A stretch of 64,000 bases of DNA, from the NCBI GenBank assembly GCA_040505895.1, contig JBEVXU010000013.1, forward strand, positions 49,106-113,105, written 5' to 3'. Source of the stretch: Vondammii sp040505895. GTDB lineage: Bacteria; Pseudomonadota; Gammaproteobacteria; Chromatiales; Chromatiaceae. The notes under the pieces are model-generated. The model saw only the letters and a program-made list of their open reading frames with translations, was not told where the DNA came from and did not search any database. Of this stretch, positions 44,180-53,405 are shown piece by piece (position 1 is the stretch's first letter; every line of letters begins with the position of its first letter). The position numbers and the translations under genes are program-made.

Positions 44180-46096
44180 ATGGATATATTGGTAGGTGGG
44201 AGAGAATTGGTCGGGTCTGGGCTCCGCTGCGTGCTTCTGGGTTTGGTCGTCACTTTTTCCAGTGGACATGCGTTGGCTCAGGCAGTGCCCGACGCCGGCA
44301 AACCAAGGGATATGGAGGGAAGCTTCCCCACCCGTGATATTTCTCTACCAGACGAGGATGCTGGGGACGATAGCTTCGGTTTCGTGGTGCCGCCAAAGCG
44401 GGAGCGCCTGCCTGATGATAAGACGGTCAGGATCAGCCGCATTGTCGTTCAACGCCTGACTCCCAGGGACCAGTTGTCCGCTGAGTGCAAGGTTGTAGAA
44501 TCAGTTGAAGTCTGCCCGGTATGTGTGGACGTGGAGTCTGAGGGCTTCTGTGCCATCAAGGTGGTTGATCAGGAACTGGATCAAATACTCTCTGAAATAC
44601 TCGAAAGCTACGGCAATCAGCTCACCCTCTTCGATCTTGAGGATGTAGCGGGTAGCATCACCAAGTTCTATAGGGAACGTGAACTTATTCTCGACGCCGC
44701 CTTCCTTCCGCCACAAACCATCACCGATGAAACCCTGGTCATCCATATACTCCAAGGCCGCCTTGGCCAACTGACCGTTAAGGGCAATAAACGTTATCAG
44801 CCCGACGTTCTATTGGCGCCATTCACTGAATTGGCCGGCAAGCCTGTATCCCGCGCAGCGATCACCAATGCGCTGCTCAATGTGTGGGAATATCCTGGCT
44901 TCGCCATGGCTGAACGCAAGTCGCGGCTAACCTTCCTGCCGGGGAAGACTACCGGGCTGACGGACCTGGATCTGGAGGTCTATGAAGAGAAGTCTGCCTA
45001 TAATCTGAGTTTTACGCTGGACAATACAGGCTCCGATTATACCGGTGTCTATCGCGCCAGGGTCGATGTGGATTTCAACAACCTCACCGGAAACGCAGAT
45101 CGTCTGTCAGGATCGCTGTTGCGTAACTTCAATCCTGGCAATGGCAACTTCTTTTCGCTGAGTTATGACCGTCCAGTGATCTCATCTGACTACCGTATGG
45201 CCGTGGGGGGCGCCCGTAACGCGTTCGACTTGGGCCAGGAGTTGGCGAGTCTCAATATCGAAGGTACCGCCGAACAGGCTTACGTATCACTTGAGCGCTC
45301 TTTTCAGCGCTCTTTTCGCGAACGACGTACGGGCTACGCCCGTCTGACCATGAAAAAAGCGGAAACCCTTAGCGACAATATCCAGACTGCCGAAGACAGG
45401 CTGACGGTACTGGATCTCGGTACGGACTACCTCTTCGCCGATGAGTGGAAAAGCCCCAGTGGCAAGGCCAATCAGACCCTCGCTTCTGCGGCCTTCTCCC
45501 ACGGCTTTGGTGGCCTGTTTGGCTCCATGGATGCAAAAGACGATTCCAACTCAAGTCGGACGGGTTCATCCGGCAAAAAGGCCGGCGGACAGTTCAATAA
45601 AATTGTTGCTGAGGTGACCCGCAAGCAGCAACTCTCCGACGACAGCTGGCTGTGGTTGCGCTTAAACGCCCAATATTCGCCGAACCTGCTGGTCTCTCTG
45701 GAGCAGATGAGTCTCGGTGGTCCAAGCAGCGTCAGGGCCTATCCATCTGCAGAGTACCTTCGGGATAGCGGTTATTTTGCCTCCGTTGAGTGGTCAAAGA
45801 ACCTCTCATTTCTGGATGAAAAACCCGTACCCGAGTGGCTGTCGGGTGGTCGACAGCTGAATTGGGGGCAGGCGCTGGCGTTTACGATGTTCGTCGACTA
45901 TGCGGCCGGTTGGCGAAATGAACCCCTGGCCAACGAAAAGCGCTATGTACAGCTTTCTGGTTATGGCATAGGGCTGAATTTGCATACATCGAAGGCGTTC
46001 ATCAACGCTACTTTGGCCTCGCCGATTAATAGTGAGTCGCCGAGTAATGGGAATAATCCCCAGTTTTTCATTAGTGCGAAATTTCAGATGTTCTAG
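44180..46096 (+). CDS. Two-partner secretion outer-membrane transporter TpsB (ShlB/FhaC/HecB family)
   Basis: The start at 44180 has AGAGG five to nine bases upstream. The 638-residue protein has a signal peptide ending near 'SGHALA', an extended acidic N-terminal segment, and two POTRA domains (about 85-170 and 185-260; 'ILQGRLGQLTVKGNKRYQPD'). A 16-strand barrel follows, with the conserved loop-6 motif in 'SLGGPSSVRAYPSAEYLRDS' (VR[AG]Y). It ends in Phe as outer-membrane barrels do ('FFISAKFQMF'). An odd feature is a Cys-rich insertion (four Cys around 'VEVCPVCVDVESEGFC') before the first POTRA. Its substrate is the TpsA protein encoded 99 bp downstream. Confidence 0.94.
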   Translation: MDILVGGRELVGSGLRCVLLGLVVTFSSGHALAQAVPDAGKPRDMEGSFPTRDISLPDEDAGDDSFGFVVPPKRERLPDDKTVRISRIVVQRLTPRDQLSAECKVVESVEVCPVCVDVESEGFCAIKVVDQELDQILSEILESYGNQLTLFDLEDVAGSITKFYRERELILDAAFLPPQTITDETLVIHILQGRLGQLTVKGNKRYQPDVLLAPFTELAGKPVSRAAITNALLNVWEYPGFAMAERKSRLTFLPGKTTGLTDLDLEVYEEKSAYNLSFTLDNTGSDYTGVYRARVDVDFNNLTGNADRLSGSLLRNFNPGNGNFFSLSYDRPVISSDYRMAVGGARNAFDLGQELASLNIEGTAEQAYVSLERSFQRSFRERRTGYARLTMKKAETLSDNIQTAEDRLTVLDLGTDYLFADEWKSPSGKANQTLASAAFSHGFGGLFGSMDAKDDSNSSRTGSSGKKAGGQFNKIVAEVTRKQQLSDDSWLWLRLNAQYSPNLLVSLEQMSLGGPSSVRAYPSAEYLRDSGYFASVEWSKNLSFLDEKPVPEWLSGGRQLNWGQALAFTMFVDYAAGWRNEPLANEKRYVQLSGYGIGLNLHTSKAFINATLASPINSESPSNGNNPQFFISAKFQMF

Positions 46097-46195
46097 TTCG
46101 ACGAGAGACTGAAACACTATTGGCCGTTGGCCACCCTGTTTTACTGAAGTAACGTATTTCAACTGCCTAAAGACCGGAAGCAGGAGTCTGGATCT

Positions 46196-49100
46196 ATGAA
46201 AAAGTGTACTCAGAAAGGAATAGCTGCAACCCGCCTGATCAGAAAGGCCCTTGCACTCTTCGCTGGTGCGGTCATAGGGATGTCCGGTCCGGCCTACTCG
46301 GGTCCCGAGGGTGGGCAGGTGATGGGTGGCAGTGGCCATATCAGTCTGCCTGATGCTGCAACCACACTGATCCAGCAGCAGTCACAAAATCTTGCCATTG
46401 ACTGGCAGCGCTTCAATGTAGACTCCAATGAGCGCGTCCTTTTTCAACAGCCCTCCGCCTCTGCTGCAGTACTCAATCGTATCCTCGACCAGAATCCCAG
46501 CCAGATTTTTGGCTCCATCGAGGCCAACGGCCGCGTCTTTCTCAGTAATCCCAACGGGATCATCTTTGGGGCATCGGCCACCGTCAACGTGGGAAGCCTG
46601 TTAGCCACCGGCCTGGACATGAGTTCGGCTGATTTTATGGACGGTCGCTACGAGATGGGACTGGCCGACGGTGAATCAGCCGGCGTGGTCATCAACCGGG
46701 GGATCATCAGTGCCGCCACTGGTGGCTCCGTCACCCTGGTGGGTGGTGCGGTCAGTAATGAAGGGTTGATTATTGCCGATGTGGGTTATGTCAATCTGGC
46801 CGCCGGCCGCAAGGCGGTGGTGGATTTCCGTGGTGACGGCTCGATCCGTTTCCAGGTGGATGAAGCGGTGCTGGACAATCCGGTCGGCCTGGATAGCGCT
46901 GTCAACAACAGCGGTGAGATACGCGCTGAAGGCGGGCAGGTGCTCCTCTCCGGCAATGCTGCGCAAGACGTCTTCACCAGAGTAGTAAATAACGACGGCG
47001 TGATTCGTGCGGGGCGTATCGACGACTCCGGTGGCACCATTCGTCTGGTGGGCAGTGGTGGCGACGTCTACAACAGCGGCACCCTCGATGCCTCCTCCGG
47101 CAACGGGCAGGGGGGCGATATCGATGTGCTGGGTGATCGTGTAGCCATTATCGGTGATGCGCTTATAGATGCTTCAGGCTCTACGGGCGGCGGCAATGTA
47201 CGTATCGGTGGTGACTATCAGGGGGCCAACCCTGATGTGCAGAATGCCAGCCACACGGTCGTAAGCAGCAACGCCGTCATCGAGGCCGACGCCACCGACA
47301 CCGGTAATGGCGGCAGGGTGATCGTCTGGGCAGACGAACTGACCAAGTTCCATGGCAGCATCAGTGCCCGGGGTGGCGAAAACGGTGGCGAGGGCGGTTT
47401 TGTCGAGACCTCCGGCCATATTCTGGAAACGGCGGGGGCCGTCGTCAGGGCCGATACCTGGTTGCTTGATCCTACCGACGTCACGGTCAGTAATAGCGCA
47501 AGCGCTGGCGGAACCTTCGACAGTGGTGACCCCGACACCTGGACACCCACCGCATCCGGTTCAAACGTGCAGGTCAGTGATATCACCACAGCTTTGGGGA
47601 ACGGTACCAATGTGACCATCACCACGGCATACGTTCCCGCCACAAATGAGGCCGGCGATATTACCGTTCAGAGTGACATCTTGGTAGCCGACCTAGGCGC
47701 AGAGGTGACCCTGCGGTTCGAGGCGGACGGCGATTTCACGACGAACAACAACGTCGACATCAAGGCTACCGGCACAGGCAGTGGCCTGAACGTTGAAATA
47801 GTAGCCAACGACGATGGCCTTACTACAGGGGGTAAGGCTGGCGGTGCGGTTTCCATCGGTGGTGACATTGAAACCCTGGGTGGCGATTTCTCCAGTACCG
47901 GTACCTCTACATTTGCCACGGGAGATGCTGATTCGATCGTCACTGCCGGTGGCAATGTCACCATTAACCACGGAGGTACGGTTAGCTTCGGTGACCCGGT
48001 CAATGCCGGTGCTGGCGCGGTTGCGTTGACCGCGGGTGGTGACATTACCCAGGCATCCGATGCCGTCATTACCGCTGCCAGCCTCGCTGTGTCCAACACC
48101 TCCGGTGCTACCACCCTGGATGCCAATAATGCGGTGAGCGCGCTGAATGCGATCACCGCCACTGGCGGTAACTTCGAACTCGTCAATACCGTTGCCCTGC
48201 AACTCAACGACGCTATCAATGCGGGTAGCAACAGTGCCACCATCGACAATGGCAGCAATGCCGTCACCTTTGCCCTGGATGGCTCTACCGAAAACATCAC
48301 CGCCAGCACTTTGACGGTTACCGCTCAGGATGTGGATGCCCTGAATACCATCAACAGCCTGGGATCCACCAACGTGGTGCTGCAGCCGGACGGGGCCAGT
48401 GACACCCTGGGGCTTGCCGTAACCGACGGTACGGAGTTCACCCTGACGACCGATGACGTTGCTGAGTTGAAGGCCGGCTCAGGCAGTGTGACCATCGGCC
48501 AGTCCGGTGGTACCGGTGCCTTCACCCTGGGTGCGGCTGTGGACTTGGCCGGTCGTACAGTCACCCTGCGCGGTGGCCGCCTCAATGATGGCACGAACAC
48601 CATTTCTGCTGATTCACTCACCCTCGATCTCGATTCAGATGGGGCCGGGGCGAACACCCTCAAGACGACGGTGGCCACCCTGATCATCGACTCCACGGAT
48701 GGCAACGACGCAACGGACCGGGCCGTCACCGTCACCGAGACGGACGGGGTCGTTCTCGGAACCGTCAATCTCAATGACGGAGACTTCAGCCTGACTGCTG
48801 CCGGTACCGTGACACAGAGCGGTGCACTCACCGTTGACGAACTGTCTGTGAGCAACACCGGCGGGGCGACTACCCTGGATAATGCCAGCAATAACGTGGA
48901 CGACTTGAATGCAGTCACCGCTACCGGTGGTCACTTCGAACTGGTCAACACCGGCAGCACCAATACCCTGCAGCTCAACGACGCTATCAATGCCAGCACC
49001 AACAATGTGACCATCAACACCGGTAGCGAGGCTGTGACCTTCGCACTGGACAATAGCTCTGAGGATGTCACTGCCGGCACCCTGACGATAACGGCTCAGG

Positions 49101-52100
49101 ATGTGAATGACTTGAACACCATCAAGGACCTGGGCACCACCAACGTGGTGCTGCAGCCGGACGGCGCCGATGATTCCATAAGACTCGGTGATACGGATAC
49201 GACCGCATTCTCCCTGACGACTGATGATATTGCGGAACTGAACGCCGGCACCGGTAGCGTGACCATCGGCCAGACAAGTGGTACCGGTGCGTTCGACCTG
49301 CGTGCCGACGTGACCCTGGCCAGCCAAGCGCTCACCCTGCGTGGTGGCCGCATCAATGACAGCACGGATACCATTACTGCCGATTCTCTCACCCTCGATC
49401 TCGATTCGAATGGGGCAGGTGCGAACACCCTCAAGACCAACGTCGCCACCCTGGTCATCGACACCACTGATGGCAATGATGCGTCGGACCGTTCCGTCAC
49501 CATCACCGAAACGGACGGGGTTGTCCTTGGGATCGTCAATCTGACTGACGGGGACTTCAGCCTGACAGCGGCAGGCGCCGTGACGCAGACTGGTGCCCTC
49601 ACCGCCAACGAATTGACTGTGAGCAATACGGGCGGGGCGACCACCCTGGACAACGCCAGCAACGACGTGGACGAATTGAATGAGATCACCGTCACCGGTG
49701 GTCACTTCACCCTGGTCAACACGGATGCACTGCAGCTCAACGACGCTGTTGATGCCGGCAGCTATGACGTGACCATCAACAACGGCAGCAATGCCTTGAC
49801 CTTTGCACTGACTGGGTCCGAGGATGTCACCGCCGGCACACTGACGGTGACGGCACAGGATGTTGACGGTCTGAATACCATCGACAGTCTGGATGCCACC
49901 AACGTGGTGCTGCAGCCGGACGGGGCCAGTGACACCCTGGGGCTGGCCGTAACCGACGGTACGGAGTTCACCCTGACGACCGATGACATTGCTGAGTTGA
50001 AGGCCGGTTCAGACAGTGTGACCATCGGCCAGTCCGGCGGTACCGGTGCCTTCACCCTGGGTGCGGCGGTGGACCTGGCCGGCGATACCGTCACCCTGCG
50101 CGGTGGCCGCATCAACGACAGCACGAATACCATTTCCGCTGATTCACTCACCCTGGATCTCGATTCGAACGGAGCAGGAGCAAACACCCTCAAGACGACA
50201 GTGGCCTCCCTGAGCATCAATTCCAGCGATGGCAACGATGCAACGGACCAGAGCGTCACAGTCACCGAGACGGACGGGGGCGTTCTGGGGATCGTCAATG
50301 TGGGTAGTGGCGGTTTCAGCCTGACTGCACCTGGTGCCGTGACACAGAGCGGTGCCCTCACTGCCGGCAGCCTGACAGTGACGAACACGGGCGGAGTGAC
50401 CACCCTGGACAACGGCAGTAACGCTGTGGGCGCACTGAACGCGATCAATGCCACTGGCGGCGACTTCGAACTGACGAACACCGTTGCTCTGCAACTCAAC
50501 GGTGCCGTCAACGCTGGCAGTAACAGCGTCACCATCGACAATGGCAACAGCGCCGTCACCTTTGCGCTGGATGGCGCCACCGAAAATGTCACTGCCAGCA
50601 CCCTGACGATCACGGCCCAGGATGTGGATGGTCTGAATACCATCTTTGGCTTGGGATCCACCAACGTGGTGCTGCAACCGGATGGGGCCGATGACACCCT
50701 TGGGCTCGCCGTAACTGACGGGACGGAGTTCACCCTGACGGCTAATGACATAGCTGAGCTGAAGGCCGGTACGGGCAGTGTGACCATTGGCCAGTCCGGT
50801 GGTACCGGGGCCTTTACACTGGGTGCCGCTGTGGATCTGGCAGGTCGCACGGTCACGCTACGTGGCGGTCGCATCAACGACAGCACGAATGCCATTTCCG
50901 CTGATTCCCTTACCCTGGATCTCGATCCGGACGGCGACGGGGCCAGTACCCTCAAGACCACGGTTGCCACCCTGAACATCAATTCCAGCGATGGCAATGA
51001 CGCGACGGACCGGAGCGTTACAGTTGTCGAGACGGACGGGGTCGCCATCGCCCTGGCCAACGTGGGAAGCGGCAACTTCAATCTGACTGCCGCGGGTGCC
51101 GTGACCCAGTCCGATGCGATTACGGCAGCCGGTCTCAGTGTGACCAATACGACAGGAACGACCACCCTTACCGATACCGGTAACGACGTTGATAGCCTGT
51201 CGGCCAGTGCGGCCGGCCAGACCTTCTCATATACCGACACGGATGGTGTGGATGTCGGTGCCGGCGGTATTACCGCCACCACATTGAACCTGACCGCGGG
51301 TAATGACATTACCGATACTGGAGCGCTGGATATCGCTGGTACGGCTACATTCACCACCACGGCCAATGATGGTTCCGTAGACTTGGGCTCGGCGAGCGAC
51401 ATCGATGGCGCCCTGTCGATCACCACCGACGGTAGCGGCACTGCCAGCGTGACCAACCTGACAGGAGGCATTGAACTGGGTACTGTGACCACGGCAGCGC
51501 TGACGGTCTCTGCGGCTGGGGATATCACCGACAGCGGAGTACTTACTATTGGCGGCACCTCCTCCTTTACCACCACCACGGGAAGCAACGGCTCGATTGC
51601 GCTGGACTCGGCCAGCAGCTATACCGGCGCGGTGTCCCTGTCCACCGACGGTTCGGGTACTACCAGTGTCACGGGACTGGCCGGAGATATCGCGCTGGGC
51701 GCCGTGGATACAACGGCTCTGACCATCACTACCGACGGGAGTATCACCGATAGCGGTGAAGTGAATGCCTCTGGCGTCGCCACGTTTACAGCCGGAGACG
51801 GCGAAGACATCCTGCTGGGTACGACCACTAATACCTTCCTTGGTACTGTGGCCCTTGCATCTGCAGGCACTCTCAATGATGTGACACTCTATGACGATAC
51901 CGCCTTTGCTCTGTCGGCACTGAGTATTGCCGGTGATCTCACTGTCACCACCGAGGGGACGCTGGCTATCGATGGTGCACAGACTACCACAGGTGGCGAT
52001 ATCAGATTGGTGGCTACAGGGAATGTAACGCAATCTGCAAACATAACGGCAGAATCCGGGTCGGCAAAGCTGTTTTCGGATAGCGGCACTATCACGATGG

Positions 52101-52813
52101 CGGACAATACGGTAACCAGTGCAGGCGCCAATACCAACGACCGGGCCATTGTTTATACCGCCTCCGGTGATGTGACCATAGCAGTACTCGAGACCAGAAA
52201 CACCGGCCTGACGGTGGAGGTGACCTCACAAACGGGTAATGTGATCGGAACGGCTGATGCGGCCGGCCACCCCTTGGAGACCGCAAATATCACGGGTGCG
52301 AGTGATACTACTGCAAATATCCATGCGTTAGCTACAGACAAGAATATTGGTGCGGAACCCTTGCCCCTGCGTTTTGATAATAGTGCGGTCAGTGCGATCA
52401 ATTATGGCCTGGATGGAGGTACTCTTTACCATAGTGGTGAAAGTGGCAATCAGCTTGCCATTCCGCCAATAACGCTGACAGATTACTCTCTCGGTTTTCG
52501 CTATGAGCAGAGTGATGGTAGTACCCCTCTCGTTGTGTTGGGTGGCGGTTCCATAGTCGATGTTCCCGGGCTCATCTTATCCGGTGCATCCGGAGCTGCG
52601 GCGGCTGCCGAGAGTGCATTCCTGAACATGGATGCCTCTCTGCTGAAAAAGAGAACCAAGATCTATAACATCGTCGGCCAGGGACTTTTGCTGCCAAAGC
52701 ATCAGCTTGATGATGATGATGATGATGAAGAAGACGAACTGGAATTGGAAGAGGAAGAAGAGGGTGGTTTGACCTATCTCTTCCAGCACTTGCCGTTGAT
52801 GTTGGAGCAGTAA
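46196..52813 (+). CDS. Giant TpsA exoprotein (filamentous haemagglutinin N-terminal domain)
   Basis: The 2,205-residue protein has a long signal peptide (about 1-33) and then the TPS secretion domain. That domain carries the hallmark 'FLSNPNGIIFGASATVNVGS' (Asn118-Pro-Asn-Gly) and an 'NP'-type beta-helix start ('SGHISLPDAATT'). The rest is a beta-helical shaft with four near-regular repeats of about 254-257 residues (48.1-51.1 kb). It is rich in Thr, Gly, Asp and Asn ('DSLTLDLDSDGAGANTLKT'). The C-terminus is strongly acidic (a run of Asp and Glu before 'GGLTYLFQHLPLMLEQ'). There is no obvious toxin domain at the end, so an adhesin or biofilm matrix protein is more likely than a CdiA-type toxin. 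TpsB upstream is the exporter. Confidence 0.93.
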   Translation: MKKCTQKGIAATRLIRKALALFAGAVIGMSGPAYSGPEGGQVMGGSGHISLPDAATTLIQQQSQNLAIDWQRFNVDSNERVLFQQPSASAAVLNRILDQNPSQIFGSIEANGRVFLSNPNGIIFGASATVNVGSLLATGLDMSSADFMDGRYEMGLADGESAGVVINRGIISAATGGSVTLVGGAVSNEGLIIADVGYVNLAAGRKAVVDFRGDGSIRFQVDEAVLDNPVGLDSAVNNSGEIRAEGGQVLLSGNAAQDVFTRVVNNDGVIRAGRIDDSGGTIRLVGSGGDVYNSGTLDASSGNGQGGDIDVLGDRVAIIGDALIDASGSTGGGNVRIGGDYQGANPDVQNASHTVVSSNAVIEADATDTGNGGRVIVWADELTKFHGSISARGGENGGEGGFVETSGHILETAGAVVRADTWLLDPTDVTVSNSASAGGTFDSGDPDTWTPTASGSNVQVSDITTALGNGTNVTITTAYVPATNEAGDITVQSDILVADLGAEVTLRFEADGDFTTNNNVDIKATGTGSGLNVEIVANDDGLTTGGKAGGAVSIGGDIETLGGDFSSTGTSTFATGDADSIVTAGGNVTINHGGTVSFGDPVNAGAGAVALTAGGDITQASDAVITAASLAVSNTSGATTLDANNAVSALNAITATGGNFELVNTVALQLNDAINAGSNSATIDNGSNAVTFALDGSTENITASTLTVTAQDVDALNTINSLGSTNVVLQPDGASDTLGLAVTDGTEFTLTTDDVAELKAGSGSVTIGQSGGTGAFTLGAAVDLAGRTVTLRGGRLNDGTNTISADSLTLDLDSDGAGANTLKTTVATLIIDSTDGNDATDRAVTVTETDGVVLGTVNLNDGDFSLTAAGTVTQSGALTVDELSVSNTGGATTLDNASNNVDDLNAVTATGGHFELVNTGSTNTLQLNDAINASTNNVTINTGSEAVTFALDNSSEDVTAGTLTITAQDVNDLNTIKDLGTTNVVLQPDGADDSIRLGDTDTTAFSLTTDDIAELNAGTGSVTIGQTSGTGAFDLRADVTLASQALTLRGGRINDSTDTITADSLTLDLDSNGAGANTLKTNVATLVIDTTDGNDASDRSVTITETDGVVLGIVNLTDGDFSLTAAGAVTQTGALTANELTVSNTGGATTLDNASNDVDELNEITVTGGHFTLVNTDALQLNDAVDAGSYDVTINNGSNALTFALTGSEDVTAGTLTVTAQDVDGLNTIDSLDATNVVLQPDGASDTLGLAVTDGTEFTLTTDDIAELKAGSDSVTIGQSGGTGAFTLGAAVDLAGDTVTLRGGRINDSTNTISADSLTLDLDSNGAGANTLKTTVASLSINSSDGNDATDQSVTVTETDGGVLGIVNVGSGGFSLTAPGAVTQSGALTAGSLTVTNTGGVTTLDNGSNAVGALNAINATGGDFELTNTVALQLNGAVNAGSNSVTIDNGNSAVTFALDGATENVTASTLTITAQDVDGLNTIFGLGSTNVVLQPDGADDTLGLAVTDGTEFTLTANDIAELKAGTGSVTIGQSGGTGAFTLGAAVDLAGRTVTLRGGRINDSTNAISADSLTLDLDPDGDGASTLKTTVATLNINSSDGNDATDRSVTVVETDGVAIALANVGSGNFNLTAAGAVTQSDAITAAGLSVTNTTGTTTLTDTGNDVDSLSASAAGQTFSYTDTDGVDVGAGGITATTLNLTAGNDITDTGALDIAGTATFTTTANDGSVDLGSASDIDGALSITTDGSGTASVTNLTGGIELGTVTTAALTVSAAGDITDSGVLTIGGTSSFTTTTGSNGSIALDSASSYTGAVSLSTDGSGTTSVTGLAGDIALGAVDTTALTITTDGSITDSGEVNASGVATFTAGDGEDILLGTTTNTFLGTVALASAGTLNDVTLYDDTAFALSALSIAGDLTVTTEGTLAIDGAQTTTGGDIRLVATGNVTQSANITAESGSAKLFSDSGTITMADNTVTSAGANTNDRAIVYTASGDVTIAVLETRNTGLTVEVTSQTGNVIGTADAAGHPLETANITGASDTTANIHALATDKNIGAEPLPLRFDNSAVSAINYGLDGGTLYHSGESGNQLAIPPITLTDYSLGFRYEQSDGSTPLVVLGGGSIVDVPGLILSGASGAAAAAESAFLNMDASLLKKRTKIYNIVGQGLLLPKHQLDDDDDDEEDELELEEEEEGGLTYLFQHLPLMLEQ
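48080..51130 (+). repeat. Four ~760-bp tandem repeats inside the tpsA gene
   Basis: The marker codons for 'TIGQSGGTGAFTLGAAVDLA' recur at 48491, 49262, 50021 and 50783, giving periods of 771, 759 and 762 bp. The copies are divergent in places but share long identical segments such as those encoding 'TNVVLQPDGA' and 'LAVTDGTEFTLT'. They make up the middle of the predicted beta-helical shaft and could vary in number by recombination. Confidence 0.88.
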
Positions 52814-52985
52814 ACGGTATGGTGAGGTGCCCCTTCCACCTTCCCTGATACCGTTGGGGGGGGAGAAGAGGGCTCAGGATGAACAGAAAACCGCAATAGG
52901 GATTTAATCTGTAGACTCCTGAGGGGTGTTATTCCAGCCGCTGTATCTCATTATCGGAGGAGCTCTAGTGGCTGGGATAGGCGCG

Positions 52986-53186
52986 TTATGTGCGTGGCCG
53001 ACCGTCATGATACCCCTGCTTGTAGCCGAGGTTGAAGGCCTCATTTAAGAGCGAGAGATAATGAGAAGCGCTCTGCTTGTCGGCACAAATCATGATTGTA
53101 CGGCCTGACGGCGAACAGACAGCTGTGTCGTTTTCTCCTTCAATTAGTGTATAGGCCTTTTGCATATCGCTATCTGGGAGACTCAT
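52986..53186 (-). CDS. Small unrecognised protein antisense between tpsA and the caspase gene
   Basis: I do not recognise this 66-residue protein. It has a good ribosome binding site (GGAGTGAGG seven bases before the ATG), no signal peptide, and mixed composition with two Cys and a C-terminal 'NLGYKQGYHDGRPRT'. It is the only minus-strand gene in the otherwise plus-strand block 44-63 kb. The signals favour a real gene, but its function cannot be said. Confidence 0.55.
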   Translation of the reverse strand: MSLPDSDMQKAYTLIEGENDTAVCSPSGRTIMICADKQSASHYLSLLNEAFNLGYKQGYHDGRPRT

Positions 53187-53405
53187 ATTTTACCTCACTC
53201 CATGCAGTTCTACAGGCTTTCAGAATGGTGACCAAGAGAGGGGAATCTCATATCCAACAGATAATCACCCTTACACTCCCCATTCGCTTGAATTCGCCTC
53301 CAGATTAACCTAGATATATACAGAGAAGCCTGATTATTTGTAAATAAAGTCAGCTGCAGCAAATACGGAGTGAGGCCTCTCGGTCTCACGGATAGGACAC
53401 AACCT

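Noticed and set aside
49762..51588. 608-codon open frame on the minus strand inside tpsA
   Set aside because: Antisense of the Thr/Asp/Gly-rich repeats; Val/Pro/Ser-rich composition without any domain, and further shadow frames of the same type lie at 48325-49705.
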